A stretch of DNA of 64,000 nucleotides. Origin: Polynucleobacter necessarius (GTDB lineage: Bacteria; Pseudomonadota; Gammaproteobacteria; Burkholderiales; Burkholderiaceae). Where the stretch lies: the NCBI GenBank assembly GCA_900095165.1, contig LT606947.1, forward strand, positions 434,001-498,000. Direction: 5' to 3'. A program made the position numbers and the translations under genes. The notes beneath the pieces are model-generated. The model was not told where the DNA came from and made no database searches. It was given only the letters and a program-made list of their open reading frames with translations. This document shows positions 10,071 through 19,514 of this stretch, piece after piece; position 1 is the stretch's first letter; every line of letters starts with the position of its first letter.

Positions 10071-10778
10071 ATGCCAGATAAACACTTATCATCACAATTT
10101 GATGCAGATTTAAATTCCCTTTCTAGCCGTTTGCTGGAAATGGGCGGCTTAGTTGAGTCGCAGATTTCTACTGCTATGCGTGCCTTCACTCAGATGGATA
10201 TCGATACCTGCAACATTGTTATCGCTAATGAGAAAACGGTAAATGATCTAGAAATTCAGATTGACTTAGCCTGCACTGAGTTAATTGCGCGTCGTCAGCC
10301 AACGGCTCGTGACCTTCGTTTAGTAATGGCCGTATCTAAGGCTATCACCAATTTAGAGCGAGCAGGTGATGAGGCTGAGCGTGTTGCTAAGCGAACCAAG
10401 CATTTAATTGAATCTGGCGCAACGCATAATATCAATGTTGCTGAGATCCGCTTATCCGGTCAGATGGCTATTTCATTGCTACGTCGAAGCTTGGACGCAT
10501 TTGCGCGTTTAGACACTAGTGCTGCTGCTGAAGTTGTTGAAGAAGACCGTCAAATTGATGAGGAGTTCAGAGGTTTTGTGCGTAAGTTGATTTCTTACAT
10601 GATGGAAGATCCGCATACGATTTCAACAGGTCTCGATATGTTAACGATTGCTAAAGCAATTGAGCGTATTGGTGATCACGCAAAAAATATTGCGGAGTTC
10701 GTGATTTACATCGCCAAGGGTTCTGATGTGCGCCATATCCCTCATGAGGATCTGGTTCGCGAGGCAAATAAACCTTAA
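10071..10778 (+). CDS. phoU: Phosphate signalling regulator PhoU
   Basis: PhoU links the Pst transporter to the PhoR kinase and keeps the Pho regulon off when phosphate is plentiful. The 235-residue protein is all-helical, with two PhoU repeats. Each has the metal-binding type motif: ERAGDEAERVAKR in the first and ERIGDHAKNIAEF in the second. GGAGG (10061 region) gives a good ribosome-binding site. It lies between pstB and phoB in one continuous operon. Confidence 0.95.
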   Translation: MPDKHLSSQFDADLNSLSSRLLEMGGLVESQISTAMRAFTQMDIDTCNIVIANEKTVNDLEIQIDLACTELIARRQPTARDLRLVMAVSKAITNLERAGDEAERVAKRTKHLIESGATHNINVAEIRLSGQMAISLLRRSLDAFARLDTSAAAEVVEEDRQIDEEFRGFVRKLISYMMEDPHTISTGLDMLTIAKAIERIGDHAKNIAEFVIYIAKGSDVRHIPHEDLVREANKP

Positions 10779-10799
10779 TAAATCAAGGCGAAATATCTG

Positions 10800-11513
10800 A
10801 TGACTCACCGAATATTGATTGTTGAAGATGAGCCTTCGATTGCTGAGCTAATTGCGATCAACCTAACCCATGCTGGATATGAGGTTGAAAAGGCCTTACA
10901 GACAGATATAGCGCTCAACATGATGCGCGATCAACTGCCTAGCTTGCTAATTTTGGACTGGATGTTGCCAGGTAAATCGGGCGTCCAATTTGCTAAGGAG
11001 TTGAGGGCTAACGAACGCATTCGATCCCTCCCGATTTTGATGTTGACTGCAAAGAGCGAAGAATCGGATAAGGTTTTGGGCTTGGATTCGGGGGCAGATG
11101 ACTATGTGACTAAACCATTCTCCCCTAAAGAATTGGTTGCCAGAGTGAAGGCGCTATTGCGTCGTCAAACCCCAATCGAGGATACGGGGCCACTGTCAGT
11201 TGGACCCTTAAGACTTGACCCAGTCTCACATCGTATTACAGCTGTTTGGCCAAATTTGGACCCTCAGCCTATTTCCCTCGGCCCAACAGAATACAGATTG
11301 CTGCAATTTATGATGGCCAATCCAGAGAGAGTTCATTCAAGGACTAACTTGCTGGATAAAGTTTGGGGCAATGAGGTTTATATAGAGGAGCGCACCGTGG
11401 ATGTTCATATTAAGCGCTTGCGAGCTGCTTTAGCGCCTTCTGACTGCGACCGCTATATTGAGACGGTCCGTGAGAGTGGTTATCGCATTACAAAGATGCC
11501 AACCCAGACCTAA
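10800..11513 (+). CDS. phoB: Phosphate regulon response regulator PhoB
   Basis: PhoB activates Pho-box promoters when phosphorylated by PhoR. The 237 residues hold a receiver domain with acidic pocket VEDEP, phosphoacceptor Asp53 (LLILDWMLPG) and Lys in VTKPFSP. A winged-helix DNA-binding domain follows (LGPTEYRLLQFMM, RTVDVHIKRLRAAL, YIETVRESGYRI). It starts 21 bases after phoU. Candidate targets visible in this window are pstS, ppx, the plcP/acyltransferase divergent region and ppk2. Confidence 0.96.
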   Translation: MTHRILIVEDEPSIAELIAINLTHAGYEVEKALQTDIALNMMRDQLPSLLILDWMLPGKSGVQFAKELRANERIRSLPILMLTAKSEESDKVLGLDSGADDYVTKPFSPKELVARVKALLRRQTPIEDTGPLSVGPLRLDPVSHRITAVWPNLDPQPISLGPTEYRLLQFMMANPERVHSRTNLLDKVWGNEVYIEERTVDVHIKRLRAALAPSDCDRYIETVRESGYRITKMPTQT

Positions 11514-11573
11514 CTCCACCCCATCTGGCTAAGGTTTTTTAGGTTCTTGGCTCAAATGTTCTAAGATTGCCGA

Positions 11574-12890
11574 ATGCTCTCTGTAATTACCCGTTTTGCG
11601 CTGCTCATTATTTTGGCATTTTTTTCTGGATTTATGGCTTTATCGTATTTTGGCCCATTGATTGGCATTGCAGCTGGAATCGCTGTTCTTGCTATCCCGC
11701 TTATATATTCGTATATCAATCTTGCTCGCCTACGTAAACATACATTAAAGAACACTCTGGAAAGCATGTCTTTGCCAAGCGGGTATTGGGAAGAGATTTT
11801 TTTTCGCATTCAAAGGTTGGTAAAAGGTTTAAAACAACAAATTCGATCTATTCAAAAACAGCGCAATCGTTTCATTGAAGCATTTCAGGCCTCGCCTAAC
11901 GGCATTCTGATGTTAGATGATCAAGATCAGATTGAGTGGTGCAATGCTATTGCTGAGCGATTTTTTGGACTTAACTTTAAGCGCGACGTCATGCAAAGGA
12001 TTAACTTCCTAATACGTCGACCTGAATTTATTCAGTACTTATATAAGCGTCAATTTGAAGAACCTCTTCTCATGGAGCGCATGGGTGCAAAGGCGAATTT
12101 GAGTCTAATGCTACAAGCTTTCCCTTTTGGCGACAAGAGACACCTTTTATTGGTGCAAGACATCACGGATTTGCAAAAAGCGGACGCAATGCGTCGCGAC
12201 TTTGTGGCCAATGTCTCTCATGAGATGCGTACGCCAATCACGGTATTAATGGGTTTTTTAGAGACGATGCAGTCATTGGATTTGGATGAGGCTCAGCAGC
12301 ATCAGTATTTTGGGTTGATGATGTCGCAGGCTCAAAGGATGAAAAGTCTAGTAGAGGACTTATTGACCTTGGCGAATCTTGAGGCGAATACTTTACCCGC
12401 CCCGATGCAGCTCATCTCAATCCCAACATTAATGGCATTGCTAAAAAATGATGCAGAGGCTCTATCCCAAGGGCGGCACGCATTTAACTTTGATATCTCA
12501 AGCTCTGACAATCTAATGGGTGAAGAGCGGGAAATTCTTTCTGCATTCAGTAACCTGGTTTCAAATGCGATTCGTTATACGTCTGATATTGGCTCGATAA
12601 GTGCTGACTGGCGAATCAATGCACAGGGTGAGGGGGAGTTCTCTGTAACTGATACAGGCCCAGGCATCGCTTCCGAGCATTTGTCACGTTTAACAGAGCG
12701 CTTTTATCGTGTGGATAGAAGTCGCTCTCGTGACACGGGTGGAACCGGCTTAGGGTTGGCGATTGTTAAGCACATTGCCAATCGACATCAAGCTCAACTG
12801 ATTATTGAAAGTACTCCTGGCATAGGAAGTACTTTTACACTACGCTTTCCTAAAGTAAGAATTGCGCATTTAGATAGCAAAGTGCATTAA
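11574..12890 (+). CDS. phoR: Phosphate regulon sensor kinase PhoR
   Basis: PhoR is the membrane histidine kinase that phosphorylates PhoB. The 438 residues comprise two N-terminal membrane segments (about 5-48), a linker, a PAS domain (FIEAFQASPNGILML onward, ~100-190) and the H-box FVANVSHEMRTPIT. The ATPase N, G1 and G2 boxes are SNLVSNAIRYT, VTDTGPGI and GGTGLGLAIVKH. All catalytic boxes are intact. It is separated from phoB by 60 bases. Its stop overlaps the end of a convergent pseudogene by three bases. Confidence 0.96.
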   Translation: MLSVITRFALLIILAFFSGFMALSYFGPLIGIAAGIAVLAIPLIYSYINLARLRKHTLKNTLESMSLPSGYWEEIFFRIQRLVKGLKQQIRSIQKQRNRFIEAFQASPNGILMLDDQDQIEWCNAIAERFFGLNFKRDVMQRINFLIRRPEFIQYLYKRQFEEPLLMERMGAKANLSLMLQAFPFGDKRHLLLVQDITDLQKADAMRRDFVANVSHEMRTPITVLMGFLETMQSLDLDEAQQHQYFGLMMSQAQRMKSLVEDLLTLANLEANTLPAPMQLISIPTLMALLKNDAEALSQGRHAFNFDISSSDNLMGEEREILSAFSNLVSNAIRYTSDIGSISADWRINAQGEGEFSVTDTGPGIASEHLSRLTERFYRVDRSRSRDTGGTGLGLAIVKHIANRHQAQLIIESTPGIGSTFTLRFPKVRIAHLDSKVH

Positions 12891-13092
12891 TCCTTCTTAT
12901 CTTTTTTCTTGTCTTTACCTTTTTTCTTTTTGGATTCCTTGGGAAGCTTGCCGTTTGCATACAGGCACCATACTTTAATCTCTTCGAGTAGCTCATGCAG
13001 ATCTTCATAGGATAAATTTTAAAGTCTTGCAAGCCAATTACACCTGACTCCTGAAGCTGTTTAACAGCATCTTCATATTTATACGCGCTCAT
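12887..13092 (-). pseudogene. Small Lys-rich conserved-type gene, frameshifted
   Basis: Read from ATG 13092 the frame gives MSAYKYEDAVKQLQESGVIG and continues to FKIYP near 13013. It then loses sense, while the next frame gives YEDLHELLEEIKVWCLYANG followed by a KKKKGKDKKKDKKD tail ending at TAA 12887. The two pieces join into a plausible ~69-residue protein if one base is missing near 13010-13016. I do not recognise the family. The basic tail resembles those of small nucleic-acid-binding or ribosome-associated proteins, but that is only a composition argument. It is the first of four broken minus-strand genes in a row. Confidence 0.5.
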
Positions 13093-13174
13093 GGATTTCC
13101 GAGTAAGTTGATAAGAACGGACCAATCCTAGCAAAGTAATATGACAAAAATGTCTTTTTAGGCCGAATTTGGCT

Positions 13175-13651
13175 TTAGTCTGGATCACCCGAAATCTCTG
13201 AACTTCGTTTGAATCCAGTAAGCTTGCCAAGGAGTCGTTCCAAAGGGCCTTCAATAATGAGGGTAATGAGTATGGCGCACAGTGCCATAATGCCGAGCAT
13301 CAGCTCACCCGCACCAAATGCTGCTGCAATCAGCGCATAGGATCAAATGCTGGCGGAGGTGGTAAGCCCATGAACCTTTTGGGTGCTACTTTCCCGAATA
13401 ATGACGCCAGTCCCAAGAAACCCAAGACCCGTAATTAGACCTTGCAGAACATGACTCAGTGCCTGGATATCGGTTTTTCCCATATATCCAATTGACATTA
13501 CTGCAGTAGCTGAGCCGATAGCTACAAGGGAGTGGGTTCTAATGCCGGCAGATTTATGATGGATCCAGCGATTTAAGCCTAGGACAATTCCGGCAAATAA
13601 AGCTAAGAAGAGGCGAAGGGCCATTTCTCCATAAAGATTTAGAAATTCCAT
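13175..13651 (-). pseudogene. MgtC/SapB-family membrane protein with in-frame TGA
   Basis: The N-terminal part shows the MgtC pattern: ALFAGIVLGLNRW, KSAGIRTHSLVAIGSA, GLGFLGTGVIIRES and HGLTTSASI. The frame then meets TGA (13343-13345) and continues as SYALIAAAFGAGELMLGI, ending at TAA 13175. MgtC proteins have Trp right after the TT(A/S)A-x-(L/I) motif, so this is a TGG to TGA change with no frameshift. The gene would encode ~158 residues, an inner-membrane protein of the kind linked to magnesium stress or pH homeostasis. An intact MgtC-family gene lies at 18422. Confidence 0.8.
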
Positions 13652-13686
13652 ATATTTTTCTGTTTGAACACTTATGTAATAAAAAA

Positions 13687-14697
13687 TTATATTATTTTTC
13701 TCATTTTCAGAGAGAGGTAAACGGCTGCGCCAGCCATAGCTATCAGCACCATCACAATATAGAACGATTCTTTAATGCCGGGCAAGTCTTCCATATTCAT
13801 GCCCATAATTCCAGTAATGAGAGTCATTTGGAGAAAGATTACAGTCATTACAGAGAGAACCTGCAGGTTTCTGGCATTAAATTCAGCAACATGAACAGCC
13901 TGTTCATCTTGTAGTACTTTGGCGCGATCGTATAGGTTGGATGCTTCCTGAACAAGGTAAGACAGTAAATCAAGATCATCGTTAAGTCGATATTTGTCTT
14001 CATCGGAGAGCCAATAGGGCAAGCGTTTTTGTAGGCGATTCAATGCGATTAGCTCGGGCGAGAACTGTCGACGTAAGCGACTACATTGAATGCGAACTCT
14101 GCCGAGATATTCGTGCTCTGGCAATTCCTTTCCTTTGAGCAGTATTTCCTCTAGGTCATCCATTGTTTCAGATAGGCGCATTAATAATATTCTCAGATAT
14201 TCCGCTCGTAAATCAATCAACTCATGAAAGAGTTCAATCGCAGAGCAGGGGTTTAGCAGTCCATCCCTTAGGTCGGAGCGCAATTGATTTGTTGTTCTCA
14301 AGGGATTGTTCCTGAGGGAGATCATTAAACGTGGAGTGAGGATAGCCCATAGCGTACCAAGATTTGAATCACCTTCTTTATCCCCGAATTCTTGATGAAA
14401 GTCATTCATGACCATCAATAGGCAGTCATCCAATTTTTCAATGCGCTCCAATCGACTGCGAGTAACACCTTCATCAATCATTTCCACCACGCGATCGGGT
14501 ATAAAGGGTGTATTTTTCAGCCATCGCTGTACCTGAGAGTTCGCTAAGTTGAGATGTAGTCAAACGGATAATTCTGGATCATTCAGGGCATCAGCGATAT
14601 CGAATAAGGGGATCTCATGATTTTTGCCAGAGGATGTCATGGCCCAGGCAAATACAACGCCATTAATAGGAAAGGGATGGGCTGGGGTTTGAGTCAT
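13687..14697 (-). pseudogene. zntB: ZntB/CorA-type divalent cation transporter with in-frame TGA
   Basis: Starting at ATG 14697 (MTQTPAHPFPINGVVFAW), the frame reaches TGA at 14560-14562 in DPELSV-stop-LHLNLANSQV. It then stays open to TAA 13687. CorA/ZntB proteins have a conserved Trp exactly here (the W-x-HL motif), so TGG has become TGA. Downstream is a long helical cytoplasmic domain and two C-terminal membrane segments with the GMN-type pore motif (GIMGMNMEDLPG). Apart from the single stop the gene looks complete (about 336 residues). Whether Mg, Zn or another ion is carried cannot be read from the sequence. Confidence 0.8.
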
Positions 14698-14938
14698 CAA
14701 TTTAAGATTTTTATGTGAATTACCTATTGTAGGGGCGATATTTTTTTATTGAGCATTAATGCTGACATGATGCTGATTTAATACCTCCTTAGAATTTCTC
14801 TAATCGCTAATTTGGCGATAAAAATATGAGGCTTAACTACTATGAAAAAACCTTGATTAAATTTTTCATTATTTAGCATGATATTAGAGTGTCATATAGA
14901 AATCGTTATGTGGGTCACTGCTTAGGTAGTTAATATCT

Positions 14939-15765
14939 TCAGGTAAATCCGATTTCAGAGCGTGAGGTGCTAGCTCCTATGTTAGCAATGACTATTCCCA
15001 TATTGGCAGCACTGCGCATATATGACAAGCCGACATCTACTTCATCAGACACGGACATAATTGCGACAAGTAAAGCATAGCTTGTAAGGTATTGCTCTGA
15101 GCTTGGTGGGTTTGTGGTGACGCCTGTATCCAGTGCGAGTCGGATATTCTGCGATGCACGCCAGACTGGCGCTACAGAAAAGAAGAGAATATTGGTTCTA
15201 TTGGGAGGCGGACTTACACCAACTGCGTAATTAGTGTTGTAGGGAGACTTCATGTATGAGGCATTCACATGCACTTCGAGCGCACCCCAGTAGTGGGAGC
15301 TAATCAGGTTAAGGCCATAGCTTGGCAAGGCTAGATCTAAGCCATGAATCTGCTGTTGATTTGATCCGGGTAAGGTAAAGCTTGGTTTAATTGCAAGCGC
15401 CCATAATCCATCCTCAGACTCGAAAAAGCGCCATTTCACAGCCAAGACCTTATTTGAGATCGGCGAGTAATTGCCTCGAGGAATTGAGAAATAGATTACC
15501 CCGATAGAGGCCTCTAAGTTTTGATCTAAACCCCTTGTATATGTAAATGGAAAAGCCTTTGCCTCTCCTCCGCCAAAGTATTCCTCTCCCGGGGTGATGA
15601 TGTCGACTGTTGAGGCCGTGCCTCCGCCATGCGTTGCAGTTTTAAAAAATATTGTTCTATTTGATTGGATCCATTGGCAACAGTCCCCGCATCATCTGTA
15701 TTGAGCGGCTCAAAGGCATTTCCAGAGAGGGAAATAAAAATCAACAAGAGGGCGGCGAATCGCAT
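14939..15765 (-). pseudogene. Outer-membrane beta-barrel (phenol-degradation MetA-type/transporter-like), frameshifted
   Basis: ATG 15765 begins a signal peptide (MRFAALLLIFISLSGNAFE) followed by PLNTDDAGTVANGSNQIEQYF, typical of the putative MetA-pathway outer-membrane family. At a T run near 15647-15651 the frame is lost. The next frame gives KTATHGGGTASTVDIITPG, then a long alternating beta-strand sequence through KVLAVKWRFFESEDG to TGA at 14939. One missing T would restore QYFFKTATHGGG. The family is a predicted outer-membrane porin or sensor of unknown substrate. Confidence 0.65.
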
Positions 15766-15909
15766 TAATTAACTGGAGAATTTCCAAAGCCCTCAGAGTA
15801 ATCATTCTTTATTACATCTTGAAGAAATAATTTCTCTTATTAATCAAATTGAAATATTCAGATTCTATGATGAATCATGATCTTTTTTCTATGCAAAAGG
15901 ATGGTAACA

Positions 15910-16092
15910 ATGGACTATGGGACAAATATGAATTTGGCGGCGATATTCCGTTCTCATGAGGCGAAATTGGGTCTAGAAGATGCCAATCCTAAAGAGGGCC
16001 TCCTGGAGCAAAAGACTATTAGAGTGGAATCTCGTGTGAATGTATTTTTGGTGGATAAAAAATACACATTGCAGTTAGATGAGTTGATTTAA
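15910..16092 (+). CDS. Small hypothetical protein upstream of arsC
   Basis: A 60-residue frame (MDYGTNMNLAAIFRSHEAKL onward) ends at TAA just 12 bases before the arsenate reductase start. AAGG lies about 8 bases before ATG 15910; in-frame ATGs at 15901 and 15877 are alternatives. The sequence has no membrane segment or motif I recognise. Its spacing suggests cotranscription with the next gene. It may be a genuine small gene or a remnant. Confidence 0.35.
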   Translation: MDYGTNMNLAAIFRSHEAKLGLEDANPKEGLLEQKTIRVESRVNVFLVDKKYTLQLDELI

Positions 16093-16104
16093 TTCTTGCT
16101 TGAT

Positions 16105-16611
16105 ATGAAAAACTCTAAAAATATTCTATTTCTTTGTTCTGGCAATTCTGCAAGATCGATTATGGCTGAGGCATTAGCAACAACACTCAGTCATGGCCAC
16201 TTTATTGGTTATTCTGCCGGGGCAAAGCCAGTCGGCGTCGTTCATCCAATGGCAATTGAGTTAATTAAAGTGATGGGCTACCCGCTAGAGATTTTGAGAA
16301 GCAAAAGTTGGGACGAATTTGGGCGAGAAGGTGCGCCCAAGATGGATTTTATTATTACCCTTTGTGACTCTGCGCTAGGGGAAGATTGCCCATATTGGCC
16401 GGGACACCCATCTACTACTCATTGGGGCTTTCCAGATCCTGCTGCAGTTAAAACCGGTGAAAAAGCAATGCTTAATGCTTTTAAGCAGATAGAAATGGGT
16501 TTGCGCAATCGAATTGAATTGCTGATGGACTTACCTATAGATAAGCTTGATCGACTCGAGATCAAGGACCGACTCCAAAGTATTCATCACCGCTTAAAGT
16601 TTGCAAAATAG
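16105..16611 (+). CDS. arsC: Arsenate reductase / low-molecular-weight phosphatase family
   Basis: The protein has the C-X5-R-S active-site loop CSGNSARS with Cys11, Asn14 and Arg17. The Asp general-acid region is in the GFPDPAAV segment. This is the arrangement of thioredoxin-type ArsC, related to low-molecular-weight tyrosine phosphatases. It reduces arsenate to arsenite in the cytoplasm. Length is 168 residues. ATG 16105 is preferred over the in-frame TTG at 16096. Location between phoBR and phoA makes sense, since arsenate enters through phosphate transporters. Substrate is inferred, and a phosphatase role is possible. Confidence 0.8.
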   Translation: MKNSKNILFLCSGNSARSIMAEALATTLSHGHFIGYSAGAKPVGVVHPMAIELIKVMGYPLEILRSKSWDEFGREGAPKMDFIITLCDSALGEDCPYWPGHPSTTHWGFPDPAAVKTGEKAMLNAFKQIEMGLRNRIELLMDLPIDKLDRLEIKDRLQSIHHRLKFAK

Positions 16612-16651
16612 AAAAATCCAATCAAAGCATTTCATATAATTCTTGCCCCTT

Positions 16652-18408
16652 ATGAACATTTTGAATTTATTTCGCTTAATTACCGTGTTAGCGCTGTCAC
16701 TACAGTTCAGTATGGCGAGTGCAGCCGCCTTATATCCTATTGATAAGGCGGCAATTTTGTTGGGCTCGCAATTTGATATCAAAATTGAGTTCGATGGCAC
16801 ATATCTTCCCGAAGAATTTGTAGTTCAGTTGAGTGGGGCTCTAATTTCTAAACTTGTTAGGCAGCAGCCCACTTTCATTCTCAATGAATCAGGTAAGGGA
16901 AGCTCCCTAATTTATCGAGACGTTCAATTAAATCAGACTGGAAAATACGTCCTAATGGCAAAATCTGCCCAACAAACCTTGCAGGTTTCCTGGGATGTGT
17001 ATGCTAGCGGACCGAGGAAGGTCAAGAATGTCATTCTCTTTATTGGCGATGGCATGACTATTGCAAACCGAACTTCAGCGCGTGTATTTTCAAAAGGAAT
17101 TTCTGAGAGGAGGTATCGGGGTAAGCTGTCATTTGATGATATGCCCAACACTGCATTGATTGGTACATCCGGATTTGATTCTCTGATTACAGATTCAGCA
17201 AACTCCATGAGTGCTTATACAACTGGTCATAAAACGGCTGTAAATGCAATTGGCGTTTATGTTTCAAGGGCTTCAGATAATTTATCGCATCCTAAGGTGG
17301 AGACTATCGCGGAGTTAATTAAGCGCAAAACGAAGATGTCGGTTAGCATAGTCTCGGATGCTGAACTTCAAGATGCTACCCCTGGTGCGATGGTAGCTCA
17401 TACCCGAAGACGTGCCGATAAAGCCTATATTGCTGATCAACTTCTTGTGCAAGTGGAGCGGAGGTAATTCTCGGTGGTGGTTCAGCTTATTTTTACCCTC
17501 AGTCAAGCAAGGGCTCAAAACGCAAGGATGAGAAAAATCTTGTTGAACAATTTAAAGCTAATGGTTATGAGATTAGCTTTGATAAAGATGAATTAATGAG
17601 GGTTGGAAATTCTGCAAATACTAAAAAGCTCTTTGGTGTTTTTCATCCTGACAATATGGATGGATCGCTTGATCGATTTTTTCTTAAGAAAAATACTGTT
17701 GAACAATACCCAAATCAGCCTGACTTAACGGATATGACGAGATCCGAAATTAATGTGTTATCAAAAAATCCAAATGGCTTTTTCTTGATGGTTGAGGCTG
17801 CGTTGATCGATAAGTTTAACCACCCTTTGGACTGGGAGCGCGCTGCTTTTGACGTCATCATGTTAAGTAAAGCGGTGCAAATTGCTAAAGATTTTGCAAG
17901 GACTCATCCCGATACATTAATTATTGTGACCCCAGATCACACGCATAGTGGATCTATTAGCGGAGTTGTTCATGATGCTAAGCCCGGACATTTTCGGGAA
18001 AAGGTTGGCGTGTATGCCGAGGCGGGTTATCCAAACTACCCTAAGGCTAATGTGGAAGGTTATCCAAGCCAGATTGATGTATCAAAGCGTTTGGCATTCT
18101 TTTACGGAAATTATCATGACCACTATGAGACTCTGCACCCTAAGCTTGATAGTACGTTTAAGCCTGCAGTTAAAGATGAGACGGGTAAGTATGTCGCTAA
18201 TCCTGGGTACATTCAGATGCAAGAGGATGCAATTCATATGCCGGGGAATTTACCTTCAAATCAGGCGCAAGGTGTGCATACTGCAGATGATGCTGTGTTA
18301 AATGCCATGGGCCCTGGCTCAGAAAAATTTCGTGGCTTTATGGATAACACCGAAGTGTTTATGGTTATGGTTGAAGCTCTAGGGCTCGGTCGAAATAAGT
18401 CGAAATGA
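16652..18408 (+). pseudogene. phoA: Alkaline phosphatase, frameshifted near the middle
   Basis: ATG 16652 starts a signal peptide ending around MASAA. The first frame contains VKNVILFIGDGM (metal-binding Asp) and ITDSANSMSAYTTGHKT (phosphorylated Ser after Asp). It breaks near 17453, where QLLVQ is followed by nonsense and TAA 17465. The next frame resumes GAEVILGGGSAYFYPQSS and runs to TGA 18408 with FFLMVEAALIDKFNHPLD and IIVTPDHTHSGS. One missing base (for example restoring Gln-Ser-Gly-Ala) rejoins a ~585-residue periplasmic phosphomonoesterase. No other break was seen, so the loss looks recent. It lies beside phoBR. Confidence 0.9.
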
Positions 18409-18421
18409 GCGTCTTAGTTTG

Positions 18422-19138
18422 ATGGAGTCTTTAAATAATATTAACTTTGTCTCGTTGGCTGATACGGCCATCAGTCTTTCGACTGCTTTTATTTTTGGCG
18501 GACTCATTGGACTTGAGCGCCAATTTCGTCAACGTACCGCAGGGTTAAGAACCAATATCTTGGTTGCCTTAGGGGCTGCAATATTTGTGGATGCTGCAAA
18601 CAGGTTGGTAGGGCATGAGAGAGTCGTGCACGTTATGGCCTATGTTGTTTCGGGTATTGGTTTTTTAGGTGCTGGCGTCATCATGCGCGAAGAGGGTAAT
18701 GTCCGTGGAATCAATACTGCAGTAACACTCTGGGGTTCTGGGGCAGTGGGTGCACTGGCTGGCGCTGACTTGATTTTGGAGGCGGCTTTAGCCACATCAT
18801 TTGTTTTGGCAGCCAATACATTGCTTCGCCCCGTAGTGAGTCTAATCAATAGGCAGCCTTTAGATACAGAGTCTGTTGAGATTACGAATTCTGTTTATAT
18901 CATCACCCCAAAGCATTCCCAAAAACTAGCCCTCAAGCACTTTATTGAAGCTCTAGAGACGGCCGGATATCAAACTCAGGATATTGAAGTTCATCAGTTT
19001 GGTGATGATGACGTGGAGATACGGGCTGTACTGACGGCTACAGCAGTTGATGGCGATCAAATGGATGGGTTAATTGCTAAATTGGCCGGTCTAGTCTACG
19101 TAAGTCAGGCATTCTGGAGTCCAAGCACAACCGATTAG
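18422..19138 (+). CDS. MgtC/SapB-family inner membrane protein
   Basis: The 238 residues begin MESLNNINFVSLADTAISLS. MgtC hallmarks are GGLIGLERQFRQRTAGLRTN, LVALGAAIF, GIGFLGAGVIMRE and INTAVTLWGSGAVGALAGA. Here the conserved Trp (TLWGSG), lost to TGA in the paralogue at 13175, is TGG. Four or five N-terminal membrane segments are followed by an ACT-like soluble domain (about residues 150-235). The family is linked to Mg limitation, acid survival and ATP-synthase or phosphate balance. The stop of phoA lies 13 bases upstream, so the two were probably cotranscribed. Confidence 0.88.
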   Translation: MESLNNINFVSLADTAISLSTAFIFGGLIGLERQFRQRTAGLRTNILVALGAAIFVDAANRLVGHERVVHVMAYVVSGIGFLGAGVIMREEGNVRGINTAVTLWGSGAVGALAGADLILEAALATSFVLAANTLLRPVVSLINRQPLDTESVEITNSVYIITPKHSQKLALKHFIEALETAGYQTQDIEVHQFGDDDVEIRAVLTATAVDGDQMDGLIAKLAGLVYVSQAFWSPSTTD

Positions 19139-19202
19139 CGTTGCCTCGTCTTAAAATTTGATTGTCTTTTTTCTGAAATATTAAGAGTTTAGTATTCAAA
19201 AG

Positions 19203-19415
19203 GTGAATACTTTGTCAAAAAACCGGCACTCTATCATTACGCGCCCAAATTGCCGGGGCCATGAAATTCTTGAAATCCCTAGTGGATATTCTCAGCATCT
19301 TTATCGCTGCCCGTCCTGCAGTGTCATCCTGAAGCCAAAGTCTGGTGATTGCTGCATTTTCTGTAGTTTTGGCAATCTTGATTGCTCAAGCTCGGAACAA
19401 AACTTAGCGGCTTAG
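19203..19415 (+). CDS. GDCCVxC-type small cysteine protein (variant)
   Basis: A 70-residue frame starting GTG 19203 ends with LKPKSGDCCIFCSFGNLDC, the signature of the GDCCVxC (seleno)protein family. Members usually carry two pairs of cysteines (CPxC near the N-terminus, then CxxC, then GDCCVxC). The CxxC (RCPSCSV) and GDCC parts are present. The N-terminal pair reads RPNCRGH instead of CPxCGH, so the first Cys appears substituted by Arg. The usual Met-Pro step reads Ile-Pro. Function is unknown; a metal or redox role is the usual guess. Weak start and substitutions suggest it may be decaying. Confidence 0.6.
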   Translation: MNTLSKNRHSIITRPNCRGHEILEIPSGYSQHLYRCPSCSVILKPKSGDCCIFCSFGNLDCSSSEQNLAA

Positions 19416-19440
19416 ATATTTACCAGTAGACTACGGCTTG

Positions 19441-19469
19441 GTTTCATGAATGTGTCACGTTATTTTCAT
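19441..19469 (+). promoter_or_regulatory. Tandem Pho box (three units) upstream of ppx
   Basis: GTTTCAT (19441), GTGTCAC (19452) and TTTTCAT (19463) start exactly 11 bp apart, separated by 4-base spacers. This is the PhoB-box repeat pattern. It ends about 45 bases before the ppx start. Confidence 0.7.
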
Positions 19470-19514
19470 AAAATAGACATATTCAAATAAATTTGCTTAG
19501 TTATTGGGAATATT

